64,000 bases of DNA from Dicyema japonicum (Eukaryota > Dicyemida > Rhombozoa > Dicyemidae): NCBI GenBank assembly GCA_011109175.1, contig RDEW01000059.1, forward strand, positions 124,001 to 188,000, written 5' to 3'. A program made the position numbers and the translations under genes. Within the stretch, counting starts at the first letter, position 1; the number at the start of each line of letters is the position of its first letter. Below are positions 21,822 through 32,719 of this stretch, in pieces. The notes below the pieces were generated by a model. The model searched no databases. It had not been told where the DNA came from and saw nothing but the letters and a program-made list of their open reading frames with translations.

Positions 21822-22744
21822 TTTTGGTCTAACTGCTTTATAAGAATACACGAATCCTTGACTTTGACTAACGATCTTGAATCTCTTGATTTATAATTGC
21901 TCGCAAATTCAGCCACATAATCAAACGCATCCTCCACGGCAGCCTCGCGTTCAATGTCCTCCAACCTTTTGTTTACATTTCTCTGTGTTTATAAAGCTTC
22001 CCCAACTGGAATTTGGAATAATCCTCCCCATTCTACAATAGAGGACATAATTTTACTTTGTATTGAGAAATAATACCACGTGGTCAGCACTGCTGAGCTC
22101 CACGTTTTTAAAATAATTCAACGAATCAATCTGAGCCTGTCTTGGAAGAGACATAAATTCGGGGGAATCGATATCTTCAGAAAAAATTTGGACAAAACAC
22201 TCTTCAATGAAAAGTTTAATTACCATCATAGTCTTCTCTCGTTCTCTTTTTTCTGATGACTTAAAAGATCTCTTGTTTGAGTAAACGTCATACTTTTGTG
22301 TTTCCGATAAAGTTCGAGAATGAGTTGATCTGGTTGTCTGGGCAATCTTTCTGAAGGAATATTTAAAATATGAGCGTTCAGATTGTTGAGAGTTAACTTC
22401 CGTTCTAATTATTGGGATTTTAGACTGAACTTCCTCCTTTCAAGTCGTCTTTGATTCAAAATAAATACTAGGATAAACCATAATTTTCAGTTTAATAGGA
22501 AATGACTTTCCATCAAAGACGAAAATGGGTAATATATCATAGAATAGTAATCTGCGTAATTGATAGAACGTGATTTTAAGATATTTAATACGTTCAAGTC
22601 TTCTTTTTGAGGCTTGGTGGATAAGCAGGCTTAAATCTAAAAAAATATTTTTTGGGAATGCTTTCTTACCAATTGAAATAACTTGTCCTCTAGGTATTTT
22701 GAGGTCTATCTCTTCAGCACATGAATTTAGTATGATCCAGATGC
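21822..22744 (-). CDS. XPG/Rad2-family nuclease, N-terminal region only
   Basis: XPG (ERCC5) is the 3' flap endonuclease of nucleotide excision repair. From 22744 the minus strand reads GIWIILNSCAEEIDLKIPRG and QVISI, a 33-nt intron (22637-22669), then DLSLLIHQASKRR, FYQLRRLLFYDILPIFVFDG. This is the XPG N-domain pattern (VDxSxWxxQA...LxxLLFxxIxPIFVFDG) with the first acidic residues. After a break near 22450 a spacer runs to DSPEFMSLPRQAQIDSLNYF. A 24-nt intron (22033-22056) follows, then LEDIEREAAVEDAFDYVAEF, ending at 21822. The first exon (MGV) is not seen. The I-region with the remaining catalytic acids is not found. Either the gene is truncated by insertions or its 3' half lies elsewhere. 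Confidence 0.65.
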
Positions 22745-22844
22745 CTGTAATAACCTATCACAAAGAGGTAAGAATTTAAAATTTAAATGTTATTTTCTAC
22801 ATTATAATTTGTGTATCAACATATAATTCTAAATTTTTTACAAT

Positions 22845-23400
22845 AGGAATTGGCCCTGTGTTCGATTCCTTGGTCTGTCGTAGAATCAATAAATCAAGTT
22901 TCTATCTTACGCGGACGACCTGATTATCGCTGCAAATCTCCTTCCAAGGCTGTGGCGGTGGTTCAGTCATACCACAATTGGCAATCCATGAATATGCTAT
23001 TCGTGCTTGCATCCAAGTCTCACTTCACCCTATTTACTTCGAACAGAAAAATTTAAAGGTGGACTCTATAAATTCTCCACAAACATTCAAATTTCCTATG
23101 CGTGAATTCAGAAGATCCTTAAAGTAACATTCGACTCAATTATGACGTTCTCTAGTCACACGGAGATAGTGTTAACCTAAGGGTCTTCGAAAATGGAACG
23201 TCTTGAAAGCTAACATAAAGAAGAGCCCACTCTCACCTACTGCTTGTATCAGAAAATTATACTTTAAGTCATTGTGCGGACAATCGAATATGCCTGGTCT
23301 GCTTGGAAATTCGCTATTCCTCCTTTGAGGGTAGAGCGTATGAACTTTCTCAGACGGAAGATCATGTGGCATATGCAATCAGACACCATATCCAAGGTTG
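22845..23400 (+). mobile_element. Jockey-like LINE reverse transcriptase fragment
   Basis: FLSYADDLIIAANLLP (22888-22940) is motif C. TLFTSNRKI and ILKVTFDSIMTFSSH follow, matching TIFTTDRKE and ILGVTFDPLMSFSQH in the 47-49 kb element. Frameshifts are frequent. 5'-truncated. Confidence 0.75.
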
Positions 23401-23514
23401 AATAATTCCTTATTTTTAAGCTTTCTTATATAACCTCGACATCTATGTATTTGCGACCCTTTCCATTGTAAAAGTTACCAACTCACTGATGTTGATCCTG
23501 GTATATTTAGCGGC

Positions 23515-23705
23515 AGTACTTGATTAGTTACGCCAACAGACCACACTAACTGGTGGGACTCCTCCTTTTAGTTGCACCAACAGATTTAATTTAATAATTG
23601 GCAGTCTTCTTTTAGTCACGGCACCAGACCAGACCTAATTGATGACAGTCTTCTTTTAGTTGCGGCATCAGACCAAACTTAATTGATGGTAGTCTCTTAA
23701 CTAAT
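23515..23705. repeat. Imperfect tandem repeat, about 60-bp unit, 3-4 copies
   Basis: The block GTCTTCTTTTAGTTGCGGCA, CAGACCAGACTTAATTGATG repeats with divergence, three clear copies and one partial. No coding content. Confidence 0.7.
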
Positions 23706-24270
23706 AAAATTAGAACATGCTATTTGCTGACAAAAGCTACTCGTTAACGATGGGCAAAAACACATTAATAAACATGGAATTGCCAAATGAGTAAAATTAA
23801 AGAATCCATGTCGTTCAATGGCTTTTAATCAGTTTTTTTTCAATAGCATAATTGTCACCCATCAAAATGTTTTCTTAAAAAATTGCTCATAGCCCAGTGA
23901 ATCTAATCATAATTCATTGAGGAACTTATAATCATCGCAATCGTGAAACACACACCACAACATATAAACTACACGTTTCTCAATCAAATTTAAAAATCGT
24001 CTATATAATTGAAAAAAAACTTAATTAGTTAAATTAGTAATTTTATTATAAATTTAATTAGTAGCTAAAAAAGTGAGACTAGGCTCCAGAATGCGGAAAT
24101 ACGGCCCTGTGAATTCAGTCACCCGGTTAGTACGATCATGCGCGGTCACGAGCGAGGAACACCGGGAAGATGAGGTCACTGTTGGAACGCATCGGGATCA
24201 CGGATAATTAGTTTGTTTTTACCGTGGTCTTGGGATGTTAAATAAATAAGGTATCAATGTACTACATAAC
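23706..24270. other. AT-rich spacer
   Basis: At 24070-24115, GACTAGGCTCCAGAATGCGG and GGCCCTGTGAATTCAG match 31160-31205 (GACTAGACTCCAGATCACGG, GGCCCTGAAAATTCAG), so a dispersed repeat is present. The second copy lies at the end of a Jockey-like fragment. Confidence 0.4.
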
Positions 24271-24271
24271 C

Positions 24272-24330
24272 GACCAGTAGCTTAGTGGTGTGATGATCCT
24301 GGGTTCTATTCTCCAACTGGCTACTAGAAT
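24272..24330 (+). mobile_element. tRNA-like SINE head, low confidence
   Basis: CAGTAGCTTAGTGGTGTGAT and TGGGTTCTATTCTCCAACTG resemble an A box and a T-arm/B box. They are too close together for a tRNA, because the anticodon arm is missing. No SINE body is recognisable. Confidence 0.35.
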
Positions 24331-24334
24331 TTAT

Positions 24335-24870
24335 AGACGTTATTATGGAGAAAGCGAAAACTATTTTTGAGTAAATAATCTCTCAAAGTCAATAAAGATA
24401 AACTGAAATAACCACTATTGAAAGAACGCCAACCCGCGTTGAGAAGTGGAGGAACATCGAAAATCGGATCTTTACTTGGAGATTTAGAAGATATCACACT
24501 ACCAAAGATATTGGCCACAATAGAACTTAAAAAATACAATCCATTCTGATGAGAAAGAATCAAATTCCTACTAAGACGCGATTACGATTATATAATGGAT
24601 TTGTCCGACCAGTCCTCATGTACAACAAAGGTACTTGGGGAACATCAAAGAAAGACATGGAACAACTCGACTCGTTTCACATAGGCCGAATATGAGAACT
24701 CCTTGGATATTCTTGGCCAAAGAAAATCTCAAACAATAAATTAAACAGACTGACTGATTGTGACCAATAAGTCTGAACGTACTTGAAGCCCATTGGCGCT
24801 TTTTGGACATATTCTACGGATGGGTGAGGAAACACCATGCAATGCCGATCGTTAGACGCGTCAATCGATT
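24335..24870 (+). mobile_element. RTE-like LINE reverse transcriptase fragment
   Basis: Across frameshifts: KIGSLLGDLEDI, TRLRLYNGFVRPVLMYNKGT, EQLDSFHIGRI and SWPKKISNNKL. These match GSLLGDSKDI, LLYDSFIKPVLLYNTGT, EKLDSFHRGQL and WPTRIS of the 2.7-5.2 kb copy. C-terminal third of the enzyme only. Confidence 0.8.
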
Positions 24871-25169
24871 GATTCTGTATCCGTTCGATCAGACAAATTT
24901 ATGGAGTTTTTCAACGAAAAGTATTTTCTGAATGTACATGAATGAATTTTATTATCACGGAATTACGTGAGGTTAAATATTAGGGAAGTTGAAATAACAT
25001 GGGTTCTGGAAGAAGGACCTGGAGTCTTTATTGGGGTTCTTCTTCAACCAGTCAATTCACATAAAACTGTATATATGAAGGCATGTGGAATCCTTCATAC
25101 AGAAATCCGTTATTATCCTCTTCATAGTCAGTCAACTCACTCAATGAAATAACTTCCAACGTATATTGG

Positions 25170-25475
25170 CTTAAAGAAACACACGGTTGGCGTATTGTAA
25201 CGGGTGCCGGGCAAAAGGCCTACATTTTGCTTGAAGGTTCCATGCATCTCTATGCATCGGCTTGACAAGTGACGCGGTCATTAGTGAACATTTAACTGCG
25301 GAACCGGATCGTCTATATAGGACATACACACAAGAAAAAAAACAAAAAGTGAAGAAGCTTTCCTTGATTCTCCCTCATCGATTTGCTATGATAACTGTTA
25401 TTTGCTTAAAATAAAGTGTGTGTTCTGCCTGAGGGGAGCCATAGTTGATATGGCTCCTTGGAAGGTGCACATTTC
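25170..25475 (+). mobile_element. tRNA-derived SINE, degenerate copy
   Basis: It aligns with the SINE at 17.3-17.7 kb: GGTGCCGGGC, GAAGGTTCCATGCATCTCTA, GACAAGTGACGCGGTCAT, ACACACAAGAAAAAAAACAA, AATAAAGTGTGTGTTCTGCC and AGCCATAGTTGATATGGCTC. The B box has been lost in a deletion after the A box. Confidence 0.75.
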
Positions 25476-25770
25476 AGGGCAATAAAAAACACTGTTTATT
25501 AATGCTTTGTAACTTTTTCTGATCATAAAAGACGTCGTGTGATGCATTAGTCTCAGGAGATATTTAATTCCTAGCCTAAATCCTAAAGGGAAACATAATG
25601 AACATGATGCGTTAAATATAACCACATCATTCGTTATGTTCACAAAACTAAGTGACTTTTGTAGTTCCCTCAATTGAAAATGATGTAGTGATCATCCCCA
25701 CAAACTATTGAGTTACGGAAAGAATAGTAAAGGAGTTTAAGAACGTCAAAATTTTTTTTAAAACTTTTCT
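25476..25770 (-). other. Unassigned open frames
   Basis: A minus frame (25398-25673) with several cysteines runs into the SINE tail, so most of it is not a gene. I recognise nothing else. Confidence 0.25.
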
Positions 25771-25990
25771 TTCTAAAAAAGCAATAACGAATTTTTTGAA
25801 CAAAAATTAGAGTAGGAGATCGCAACCATATCTGCGTGGCTATCCTCAAAGGAGGGAAATACGCTCTGAATGAGCTAATTAATATTTGCGTGTACACGAA
25901 ATGGATTGTAAGTTACTTCCCGGGATCGAAAGGCCAATCCTCTGGAGAGATATTGCTTTACTAAGGACCTCAGACATTTCCACAGAAATC
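25770..25990 (+). mobile_element. RTE-like reverse transcriptase N-terminal fragment
   Basis: RNHICVAILKGGKYALNELI, NICVYTKWIVSYFPG corresponds to the family's PDxIxxExLKxGGxxALxxL...WxxxxIP stretch before the palm. Short and diverged. Confidence 0.5.
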
Positions 25991-26079
25991 ACTAGAAAAA
26001 CCAGAAGGAATGATTAATACAAATATAGTTATTTGTTGTGACAAAGTGTCCATTAAGTCTGTAAGTCTTGAGCACTCAA

Positions 26080-27310
26080 TGGAAGTTACCTGTCATGATC
26101 GATAGCCAAATGTTCTGGAAAAACCATCGCGTCATTCTAGGCTCACCGTTCCGCAGTCATACAATCCATTCGACTAACTTGATAAACTCAGACGTGCTCG
26201 GGCCAATAACGCCAGACGTCTCAAAGGAGATCGGCTGGAAATCGAGTCGATCCCCAATGCCGCGGTACTTCCTCTTTTTCAAATCTTCAGCAGTGCTCGC
26301 TGTGGTACCCACGCTGAACGATGACTTGAGCAAACTTCCACTAGAGAAAGTATCCATGTAAGTTGAATCCCAAGCAAGATACCTCCCTAAGCTCCATGAC
26401 ATAGTCGTTATGCCATCCGGCTTCTTGCCATCACCTCTGTCAAAACCGATGGGTTTCAGAAGACAAATAAACTTGGCGTCTTCTATTGTCCGTAAGACAG
26501 TCGAGTTTAAAATGGCGTGACGAGGGAATCTCCCGGTGCTCCGTCTGCATGACAGCGGATGTAGTCTTTTCGTTTCAGCCATCCCACCGCATCGACATTG
26601 GTGTTCATAGTTAAAGAGAACTGTAACGCGGATTGTATTCCCATCAAGAAACTATCAACTGAACGTACTGGGAAGGTTCGAATTCTTGGCCGACTCAGTG
26701 GTCCTTTCTAGTTCTTTTAGTTATTTTTTACGAAGGATTTCATTCCAGTCCTTTTGAGAGATAAAGCCCTTTGGGATACCAAGACCGCTTGTTGTCCACT
26801 GCCACACAACAGTGTCAAACATAGGATCCAGACTCAATCCGTGGCATGGAACATAAGATCAAGAAACGATATGTAATTTCGAATGGCCAAATCGGTAAGA
26901 GACTTCAAACTTATTCCCCCAACGCTTATCGGAAGCTTTCCTTGGGTGCAGCCAGTGCTACCAAATTTGATACAGAGAATTTCATCAGTCATCGGTTTGA
27001 TAAGATCCTCTAAATATTCTAAAGAATCAGACTCGTGGAAACAAGAGAAACTGAGAATATCATATTGTAAACAGAAATGTTATTTTTCATTAAGAAAAAT
27101 TTGCTTCGAGTTATAAGCTATTCCTCAATGAGCCGGAACGAATCAATTTTTCTCTTGAAAAAATTTTCCAATCGATACACGAATGGAGAGCATCCATGGA
27201 AAACCGTATTACCAATCTCAACTATCCTCGCACCATGGAACAAGTCCAGGAGGTTTTGGACACTGGAAACTCTTTTAAAGTGAAGATCCCACAGATAATA
27301 AAAGGACAAA
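26080..27310 (-). mobile_element. Family R LINE, reverse transcriptase C-terminus plus endonuclease
   Basis: In minus order from 27310: ENFFKRKIDSFRLIEE and KFFLMKNNISVYNMIF (compare TAFFLLKNSIRLPKLLYA at 52.8 kb). Next come LPISVGGISLKSLTDLAI, then VVWQWTTSGLGIPKG and QKDWNEILRKK. The nuclease follows with QCRCGGMAETKRLHPLSC (C-x-C...H-x3-C), STGRFPRHAILNST, KKPDGITTMSWSLG...YLAWDST (PDG...D), and ETSGVIGPSTSEFI. The last 140 codons are one open frame; the remainder is frameshifted. A long 5'-truncated copy. Confidence 0.85.
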
Positions 27311-27456
27311 GGAAGTAAATTTTACAAAAAAAAACCCCGGTGGGTAATACGGCAAACATAACTTGAACAGATTCAAACTTTAAATTATCACAGCTTAACT
27401 AAGTTTGCAAACAAACCATAATTGATAAGTAGAGACAATCAAAATAGCAAAAGTGG

Positions 27457-27823
27457 CTAACTATCTCGCATGACGGGGACTTTGAAAGCATGAACCTTGG
27501 TAGTAAGCTCGAGATCTGATAACAAAGAAGTAAATTAAAAAAACAACAGCAAACAATTTTTGTTGTCAAGTTCAAATAAATCCGATGATTCACTAAAATC
27601 CTGCCTAGTTCAGCTTATTTGTGACTTAGCAGGTTACCAGAGTTCAATTTTGTCTTTGCCAGGGTCTATCTCTTTTTTACCCACGTTGAAGAACTCCAAA
27701 ACATTGCTTTTGTAGACTATGGTATTAATACCCATCGATGCTTTTAAACAAACTACCTTAATTTTCCACTTTGTGACCGTGTTTTTCGTGAAACTCACGA
27801 TCCAGTAAGAAGTCAAGTGCCAT
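27457..27823 (-). CDS. Small unidentified gene with mini-introns
   Basis: ATG at 27823 opens MALDFLLDREFHEKHGHKVE. A following segment reads IVYKSNVLEFFNVGKKEIDP, GKDKIELW. A 33-nt intron candidate then leads to QDFSESSDLFELDNKN, a 40-nt intron candidate to LELTTKVHAFKVPVMRDS, and a stop TAG at 27457. The join between the first and second parts is not resolved. Charged and soluble-looking, about 100 residues. No family recognised. Confidence 0.4.
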
Positions 27824-28049
27824 CTAGAATCCGATACAGGAAGTCACCGAGTCAAAACTATCTTCACATCCAAATTGTTCCTATTCCGCTAGTTAATGCG
27901 TTGGTTAAGTGCTACTTGTTCCCAAAATCCTTGCAAATTTGCTGTTCTCAATTGATCGTCACTGATCATATGGAGTTTTCCCTAGAGTGGTGACTAGCAC
28001 AATAGGTCTCAAGAGCTGGTATATTGAGCGTTTCCATATAAATCCAATT

Positions 28050-28215
28050 TTCATTAGTGACGCAGTGTCATAGGTGTCGGAAAAAGTCCTCACGTGTTCG
28101 AATCTTGCTGCTATTCGTTTCGACTAAAAGTTCTACACATCTATTATTCTTTGGGCATGAGTCATGTGATATTAATGAGATCCAAGTACGGTGTTTGTGG
28201 AACTCATGAACCACG
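28050..28215 (+). mobile_element. tRNA-derived SINE, third degenerate copy
   Basis: GTGTCATAGGTGTCGG (A box region), CACGTGTTCGAATCTTGCTG (good B box core GTTCGAATC) and AGTTCTACACATCTATT align with the head and early body of the SINE at 17.3 kb. The LINE-like tail is not present. Confidence 0.6.
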
Positions 28216-28427
28216 TGGAAACTATCTTTAATGATCGCTAATGGCTATTCTATGAGCAGTCATTTCCTCAGCCAAGAGTTAACTTAAGTAATTATCTCAT
28301 ATTGGTCGATCAATTCTGATATTTAAGTTGAGGTCTCAGAGTTTCTAATCATCGCCAAATATAAAGAATGAAACATTAAAACACAAGAACAGAATCCAAA
28401 AGACTTATCTGACGGATTACTCAGCAC

Positions 28428-29620
28428 TTACATGTTTGACGAGCAAATCAACTCTGGAGTAATCTGGAAACGATCATTTATTATTCCATCCTCTTGCCAT
28501 TTTGATTTTCAGGCTCATTATTCCGTTGCCCCACACAAAAACGTACAAATCCACCAGAACGACGAGTTCTTAGAGCTTTTCTACTTTCATCCTTCAAAAC
28601 AAGCGCCGACTCAAACACAGCCCCCTGAAATACAAACGAATCAAAACAGTCAGATATTGGATTTGAACAAAATCCATGGATTCCGCAACATCCCCGACTT
28701 TATCGACCAGCAGAAACACAGGAATCTCGCCTTGAATCACTGCAGCACTGAAATGTCTCAGTCAGTCATACATGGAACAAATTATTGGATTGAAACTGGA
28801 AATCATTTTCGGTCAGGAAAAGCCGATAAAACGGAAATTATCGAATTGACATATTCTTCGTTGATCACCAGCATTGGAGTTGACTTGATTTCCACGTTAA
28901 TAGCCAACGACTGCGGAGTATTTTTAATCACGGAGAGCAGCAACACCATTTGGTCTCCTCCATCCTGACCCACGTGGAGTGGTGTCCCTAAAATAAACCC
29001 TTCAATACTAGATCCCGCATTTTCGACATTCTTTATTGGTAAAATAACTCAAACCTGATTTCTGATAACATTTTCATACGACAAATCAGAAATTGCCGTG
29101 ATTTTACCAGCAAAAACCACGTAACTATCGTGATAAACAACCACCTGGTTGTCCTTGGTCACAGAAACGTCCAACTCAACCATATTTGCCCCCTTCAGTC
29201 ATTAGAGAGAGTACCAGCTCATGAGCACGATTAAATGAATCGATGGTATTCTCTGTATAATCAGAAAATCAAAATATTAATGACAGCAAACATGTTCTGA
29301 CAGCCAAATGTTGATCCCAATCCCGATGCCCGACAAGGATCGGTTTTCTGCTCTCACTCAGCATTAGAAAAGACGGCGATTGCAAATTTTGGGGTACGGA
29401 GGTATTGACGCAAGCAATATTGACGAGGAGGCGGTATTTTTCGGTAGAATTCGAATGTGGGAACAAATTTATAACGTGTTCGGATTTTGAGAGAATTATA
29501 GAATTGCTCAACTCAGAAGAGACTGAATCCCCAAACATGAAGATCTATGGTGACCATCAAATAAACTATATTGTTTTCGCCGTCAAAAAATCCTGAGTAT
29601 TCGGGAAAGAACACGTGGGC
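28428..29620 (-). CDS. GPCPD1-like glycerophosphocholine phosphodiesterase
   Basis: GDPD enzymes hydrolyse glycerophosphodiesters with a HRG...E.D...HD core. In minus order: DGENNIVYLMVTIDLH; SRKPILVGHR; NTIDSFNRAHEL; GANMVELDVSVTKDNQVVVY and HDSY; NVEIKSTP; MISSFNPIICS; AAVIQGEIPVFLLVDK; FVRFCVGQRNNEPE; GIINDRF. This parallels human GPCPD1 (YGHRGAGNST, ENTI, VEFDV, VVYHD, NIEIK, SSFDADIC, GLIYDRI). Introns: 29512-29536 (25 nt), 29193-29214 (22), 29031-29054 (24), 28748-28771 (24), 28625-28647 (23), plus one near 29245-29280. Three frame breaks, near 29315, 28822 and 28478, are each cured by one extra G or A in a homopolymer. Stop TAA at 28428. The 5' exon and a possible CBM20 domain are not settled. 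Confidence 0.88.
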
Positions 29621-30150
29621 TATTTGAGATCCTGATCATCTACTCCTTCTTCCAACTAAAATAGTTAAAGAATATAAACAAAATTTATTATGAGTTTTTT
29701 TGGATTTTATTGTTTCCGTTTATTTTAATCTAAATTTTAGTCACCTTTTACTTTAAAGTTCTTAAACGACTCATTCAATATTTTTATTAATTCCTCACTC
29801 GTTTGTAAAATAACAGAAATACTGACAAAGGCGAACATATTAAGAGCTAAAAAATTCAAATTTATTATCAACATTTAAAATATTTTTTATAAAAATTTAT
29901 TTATGTTCATTTTTAACAAAAATTATGGTATGCCAACAAAAAAATGGTGTAAATCTTTTATAAAATACTTTTAAGCATAATAATTAAAATACTTTAAGAT
30001 TAATCTCTATTAGGAAAATAATGATTTTATATAAAAATGCACAAATTATTCCGAAAACTTAAGTATTGATTAATTTGCAATAAACATGATAGATGTTGAC
30101 ACCTGTCAAATCACCTGTCATCAGTTAGAGTAAACGTGGAGGTGGTGCTA
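29621..30150. other. AT-rich spacer
   Basis: Nothing recognised. 29820-30080 is very AT-rich. Confidence 0.3.
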
Positions 30151-30164
30151 CTTTCATGTTCTCA

Positions 30165-30325
30165 AGTCGAAGGAGTTCTAAGGCGAGGATCCACATTACA
30201 AGGCGAAGAAAACGTATTACAAGTCGATTGAACTTATTCTACAAGACGAAGGAACATATTACAAGGTGGAGAAGCATACTACGGGCCGAATGGACATATT
30301 CTACAAGAACGAAGGAACCTTTTGG
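30165..30325. repeat. Short minisatellite, 20-22 bp unit, about six copies
   Basis: Units of the form ATTACAAGGCGAAGAAAACG, each beginning AT(TC)TACAAG and ending AACAT or similar, repeat about six times with divergence. The Arg/Lys-rich open frame across it follows from the repeat. Confidence 0.6.
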
Positions 30326-30379
30326 GGGACGCAGTAGCCAAAGGGTCAAAATCTCCGGATATTTTCCAAGTTGGACTTA

Positions 30380-30640
30380 GTACCCACACCAATTGATCCC
30401 TACATTCGTACACGGGTCTACACGGACTTTGTTACCCAGAACATTGATGCCTACAGGACCTGTGACTACTGGGTGGAAGTACATACAGGAGTTGGGGCCA
30501 ACAAGGGAGTACCCACACTAATAGTTCTTTACATTTGAATTGGGATTTACACGGAAACTTTGTCAACCACATCATCGATTCCTACAAGACGGCTTGGGAC
30601 CATTGTGGAAGAACATACTTGGAAAAGGACTAAAAAGGGA
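30380..30640. repeat. Diverged direct duplication, about 130 bp
   Basis: The segment from AGTACCCACACCAATTGATC recurs from AGTACCCACACTAATAGTTC, with matching later words (ACACGGACTTTGTTACCCAG and ACACGGAAACTTTGTCAACC; GATGCCTACAGGAC and GATTCCTACAAGAC). I cannot tell whether it belongs to a mobile element. 30640-30900 has no recognised content. Confidence 0.55.
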
Positions 30641-30904
30641 GAACTAACTGGAGATAGACGTGCTGGCTTTGTACCTACAACGTTCTGGAGATGAAATCAG
30701 GATGTGTATCTTACTAGACCAGCAAATGGATGGCTAGTAAGGAAAAGGTACCCGGATGAACAGTCCAGGCCAACCGACGGACTGATAGATAATATTCCTA
30801 ACCTGTTGTTTAATTCATTTTCATTTCCTGTCAATCACTCTCAGCGCTCGCGACATATTAATATATATTATAGTCTTTTTTAAAATTAACATGTATAGTC
30901 TCCA

Positions 30905-31205
30905 TGTACTATAAAGTGGCTCGTGGTGAATGCAGAGAAGTCGTCTACGTCACTGTTTACCACTGACAAAAGATTGGAAAGGAAGACACCTTGAAGTTAA
31001 ACAAGGTCGGCATCCCCTTCAACAGATGTCAAAGGATCTTGGGTGTGACAACTGTTATGCATCTATGTTTGAAAATTGAAGAAATGCAAAAGAGGGCTTA
31101 CAGAGTAACGGAACTTTGGATTTGTGAGGATCACTGAACCAGACTGGAGGCCCTTATGAGACTAGACTCCAGATCACGGGAAAGTGGCCCTGAAAATTCA
31201 GGCAG
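30905..31205 (+). mobile_element. Jockey-like reverse transcriptase fragment
   Basis: VVNAEKSSTSLFTTDKRLER and RCQRILGVTTVMHLCL match the LFTSDKRFGS and CQRILGVTFDMHLCFS blocks of the 34-35.6 kb copy, with the region between in another frame. It ends with the repeat shared with 24.07 kb. Confidence 0.7.
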
Positions 31206-31309
31206 CCGAATTTTTTTTCGTTTTTTTCCATTTTTCTTCTGCCAATTTTATGAAAAATGGAAATTTTTTAATTTCACCCAAAACTTTAGAAAAAAAGACT
31301 TTGGTTTAA

Positions 31310-31425
31310 CCACGATATCACATCAAAATTAAACTCTATGATGCGGTTTTAACAGCGATTTCCACCTCCCGAAAACTCTATGATGCGATTTTAACCGCGA
31401 TTTCACTTCCCGAAAATTAAAACCT
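31310..31425. repeat. Tandem duplication of about 45 bp in AT-rich DNA
   Basis: AACTCTATGATGCGGTTTTA, followed by CAGCGATTTCCACCTCCCGA, is repeated immediately as AACTCTATGATGCGATTTTA and CCGCGATTTCACTTCCCGA. No coding content from 31205 to 31680. Confidence 0.75.
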
Positions 31426-31679
31426 ATTTTAATTTCGATTATGAGAATATGAAATATGTCGTCTGACACCCATAATCTATTAATTTTTAAATTATCGAAA
31501 AAAACTTAAATTCAACCAACAATTGAAAAACGAATTAATTTTCGAATAAATTGTCAATTGTCCCATCTTAGCCATATTAAAAAACAAAACACATTTTATT
31601 GACAATTATAATTATTAACTTTTTTTTAAATAATAACAATTTATTGAAGAATAAAACCAAATAGTTAAAGGCTACTGGC

Positions 31680-32505
31680 TGCTCTCAGGGTTGAGAGCGC
31701 ATTTCCCTTACGATCTGTAAGGAGATGCGCTCAATGAGCCAGCCCTTATCTCTGACATCCCTCCTCCTTTTAGCGACTAACGATCCAATTTTGTTGAGCA
31801 GGGCTAACGACCTGCTTCCTATGACTCCCGAAGTTTCGACTGCGACTGGTTCAAATGTGTACTGCTCGCCGAGGCATGTGTACTTCTTTGCTTTAAGTAT
31901 TTCTGCTTTCTCTGCAGCTGAGCCTGGATTTGTCGCACTCATTGTAATATTGGAAGGGGAGAAGCTATCTACGCAGGTGGCATCCCAGGCCAGGTACTTC
32001 CCAGCATCCCACGGGAACAGAGTCGCTCCATCCGGCCTTCTGTTTGCCGTGGCAAGTCCTAGGGGCTCCATCTGGACAGGGAATCCGGCAGCTTCTAGTC
32101 CCCACGCAATAACCTTGTTGATTGCACTATGTCTCAGGCTCCTTCCAGCGCTCCTTCGGCAGGAAAGTGCGTGGAGTCCTTTCGCGTCGACTATTCCTCC
32201 ACATCTACAGCGATTGATTGCGCAAACATCGATTCCGAGCTGACGCAAACCCCAATCCTCGTGGAGTCATCGTCCAGAAAAATTCCGAGTAAAATGCACG
32301 TGAATGCGTTGAGACATGCACCACTTACGTTTGTTGATGCGGTAGCCAGACAAGCCAGACGATGCTGGTCGAGTTGTGGTTTTAGCTCATCGATGGTCCT
32401 TGAACATACAAGTTCGTTCCAGTCTCGTTGTTTGTTGAAGTTAAAGTTCTTCGAGAGTCCCAAATTAAGTCCAATCCAAACATCGTGAGCCATGCATGCC
32501 ATTGG
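31680..32505 (-). mobile_element. Family R LINE, intact restriction-like endonuclease domain
   Basis: The minus frame at 31685-32248 is the best-preserved nuclease of this family. It has CRCGGIVDAKGLHALSC (C-x-C-x9-H-x3-C), RRSAGRSLRHSAINKV, EAAGFPVQMEPLGLA, RRPDGATLFPWDAGKYLAWD (PD-x15-D), TFEPVAVETSGVIGSRSL and LVAKRRRDVRDKG. The upstream frame 32191-32502 gives QRDWNELVCSRTIDELKPQL and DQHRLACLATAST, equivalent to RDWDDIYSKN...NQHRLACLASAST at 53.2 kb. One frameshift joins them. The reverse transcriptase is absent. Confidence 0.88.
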
Positions 32506-32719
32506 TTCAGTGTCCGATCCGTTAATATAGCGTAGGATCCGTGTCCATTCAAAATGGCCTCTAATTAATTTTTCAGGTTTTGGTTAAGTTCATCAATAAA
32601 CATCACGATTTTAGCGAAACGACATCTTTAGGTAAAAAAAGTCATCTTTTTTAAATCTTATAAAAATTGATTTTACCAAGGTCCTCGACATCTTTAGGTA
32701 AAAAAGTCATTACTTCCTC

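Noticed and set aside
28432-28968. 178-codon plus-strand open frame
   Set aside because: It lies antisense to the GPCPD1-like exons, whose conserved GDPD blocks are on the minus strand.
31725-32488. 172- and 119-codon plus-strand open frames
   Set aside because: Antisense to the well-conserved family R endonuclease.
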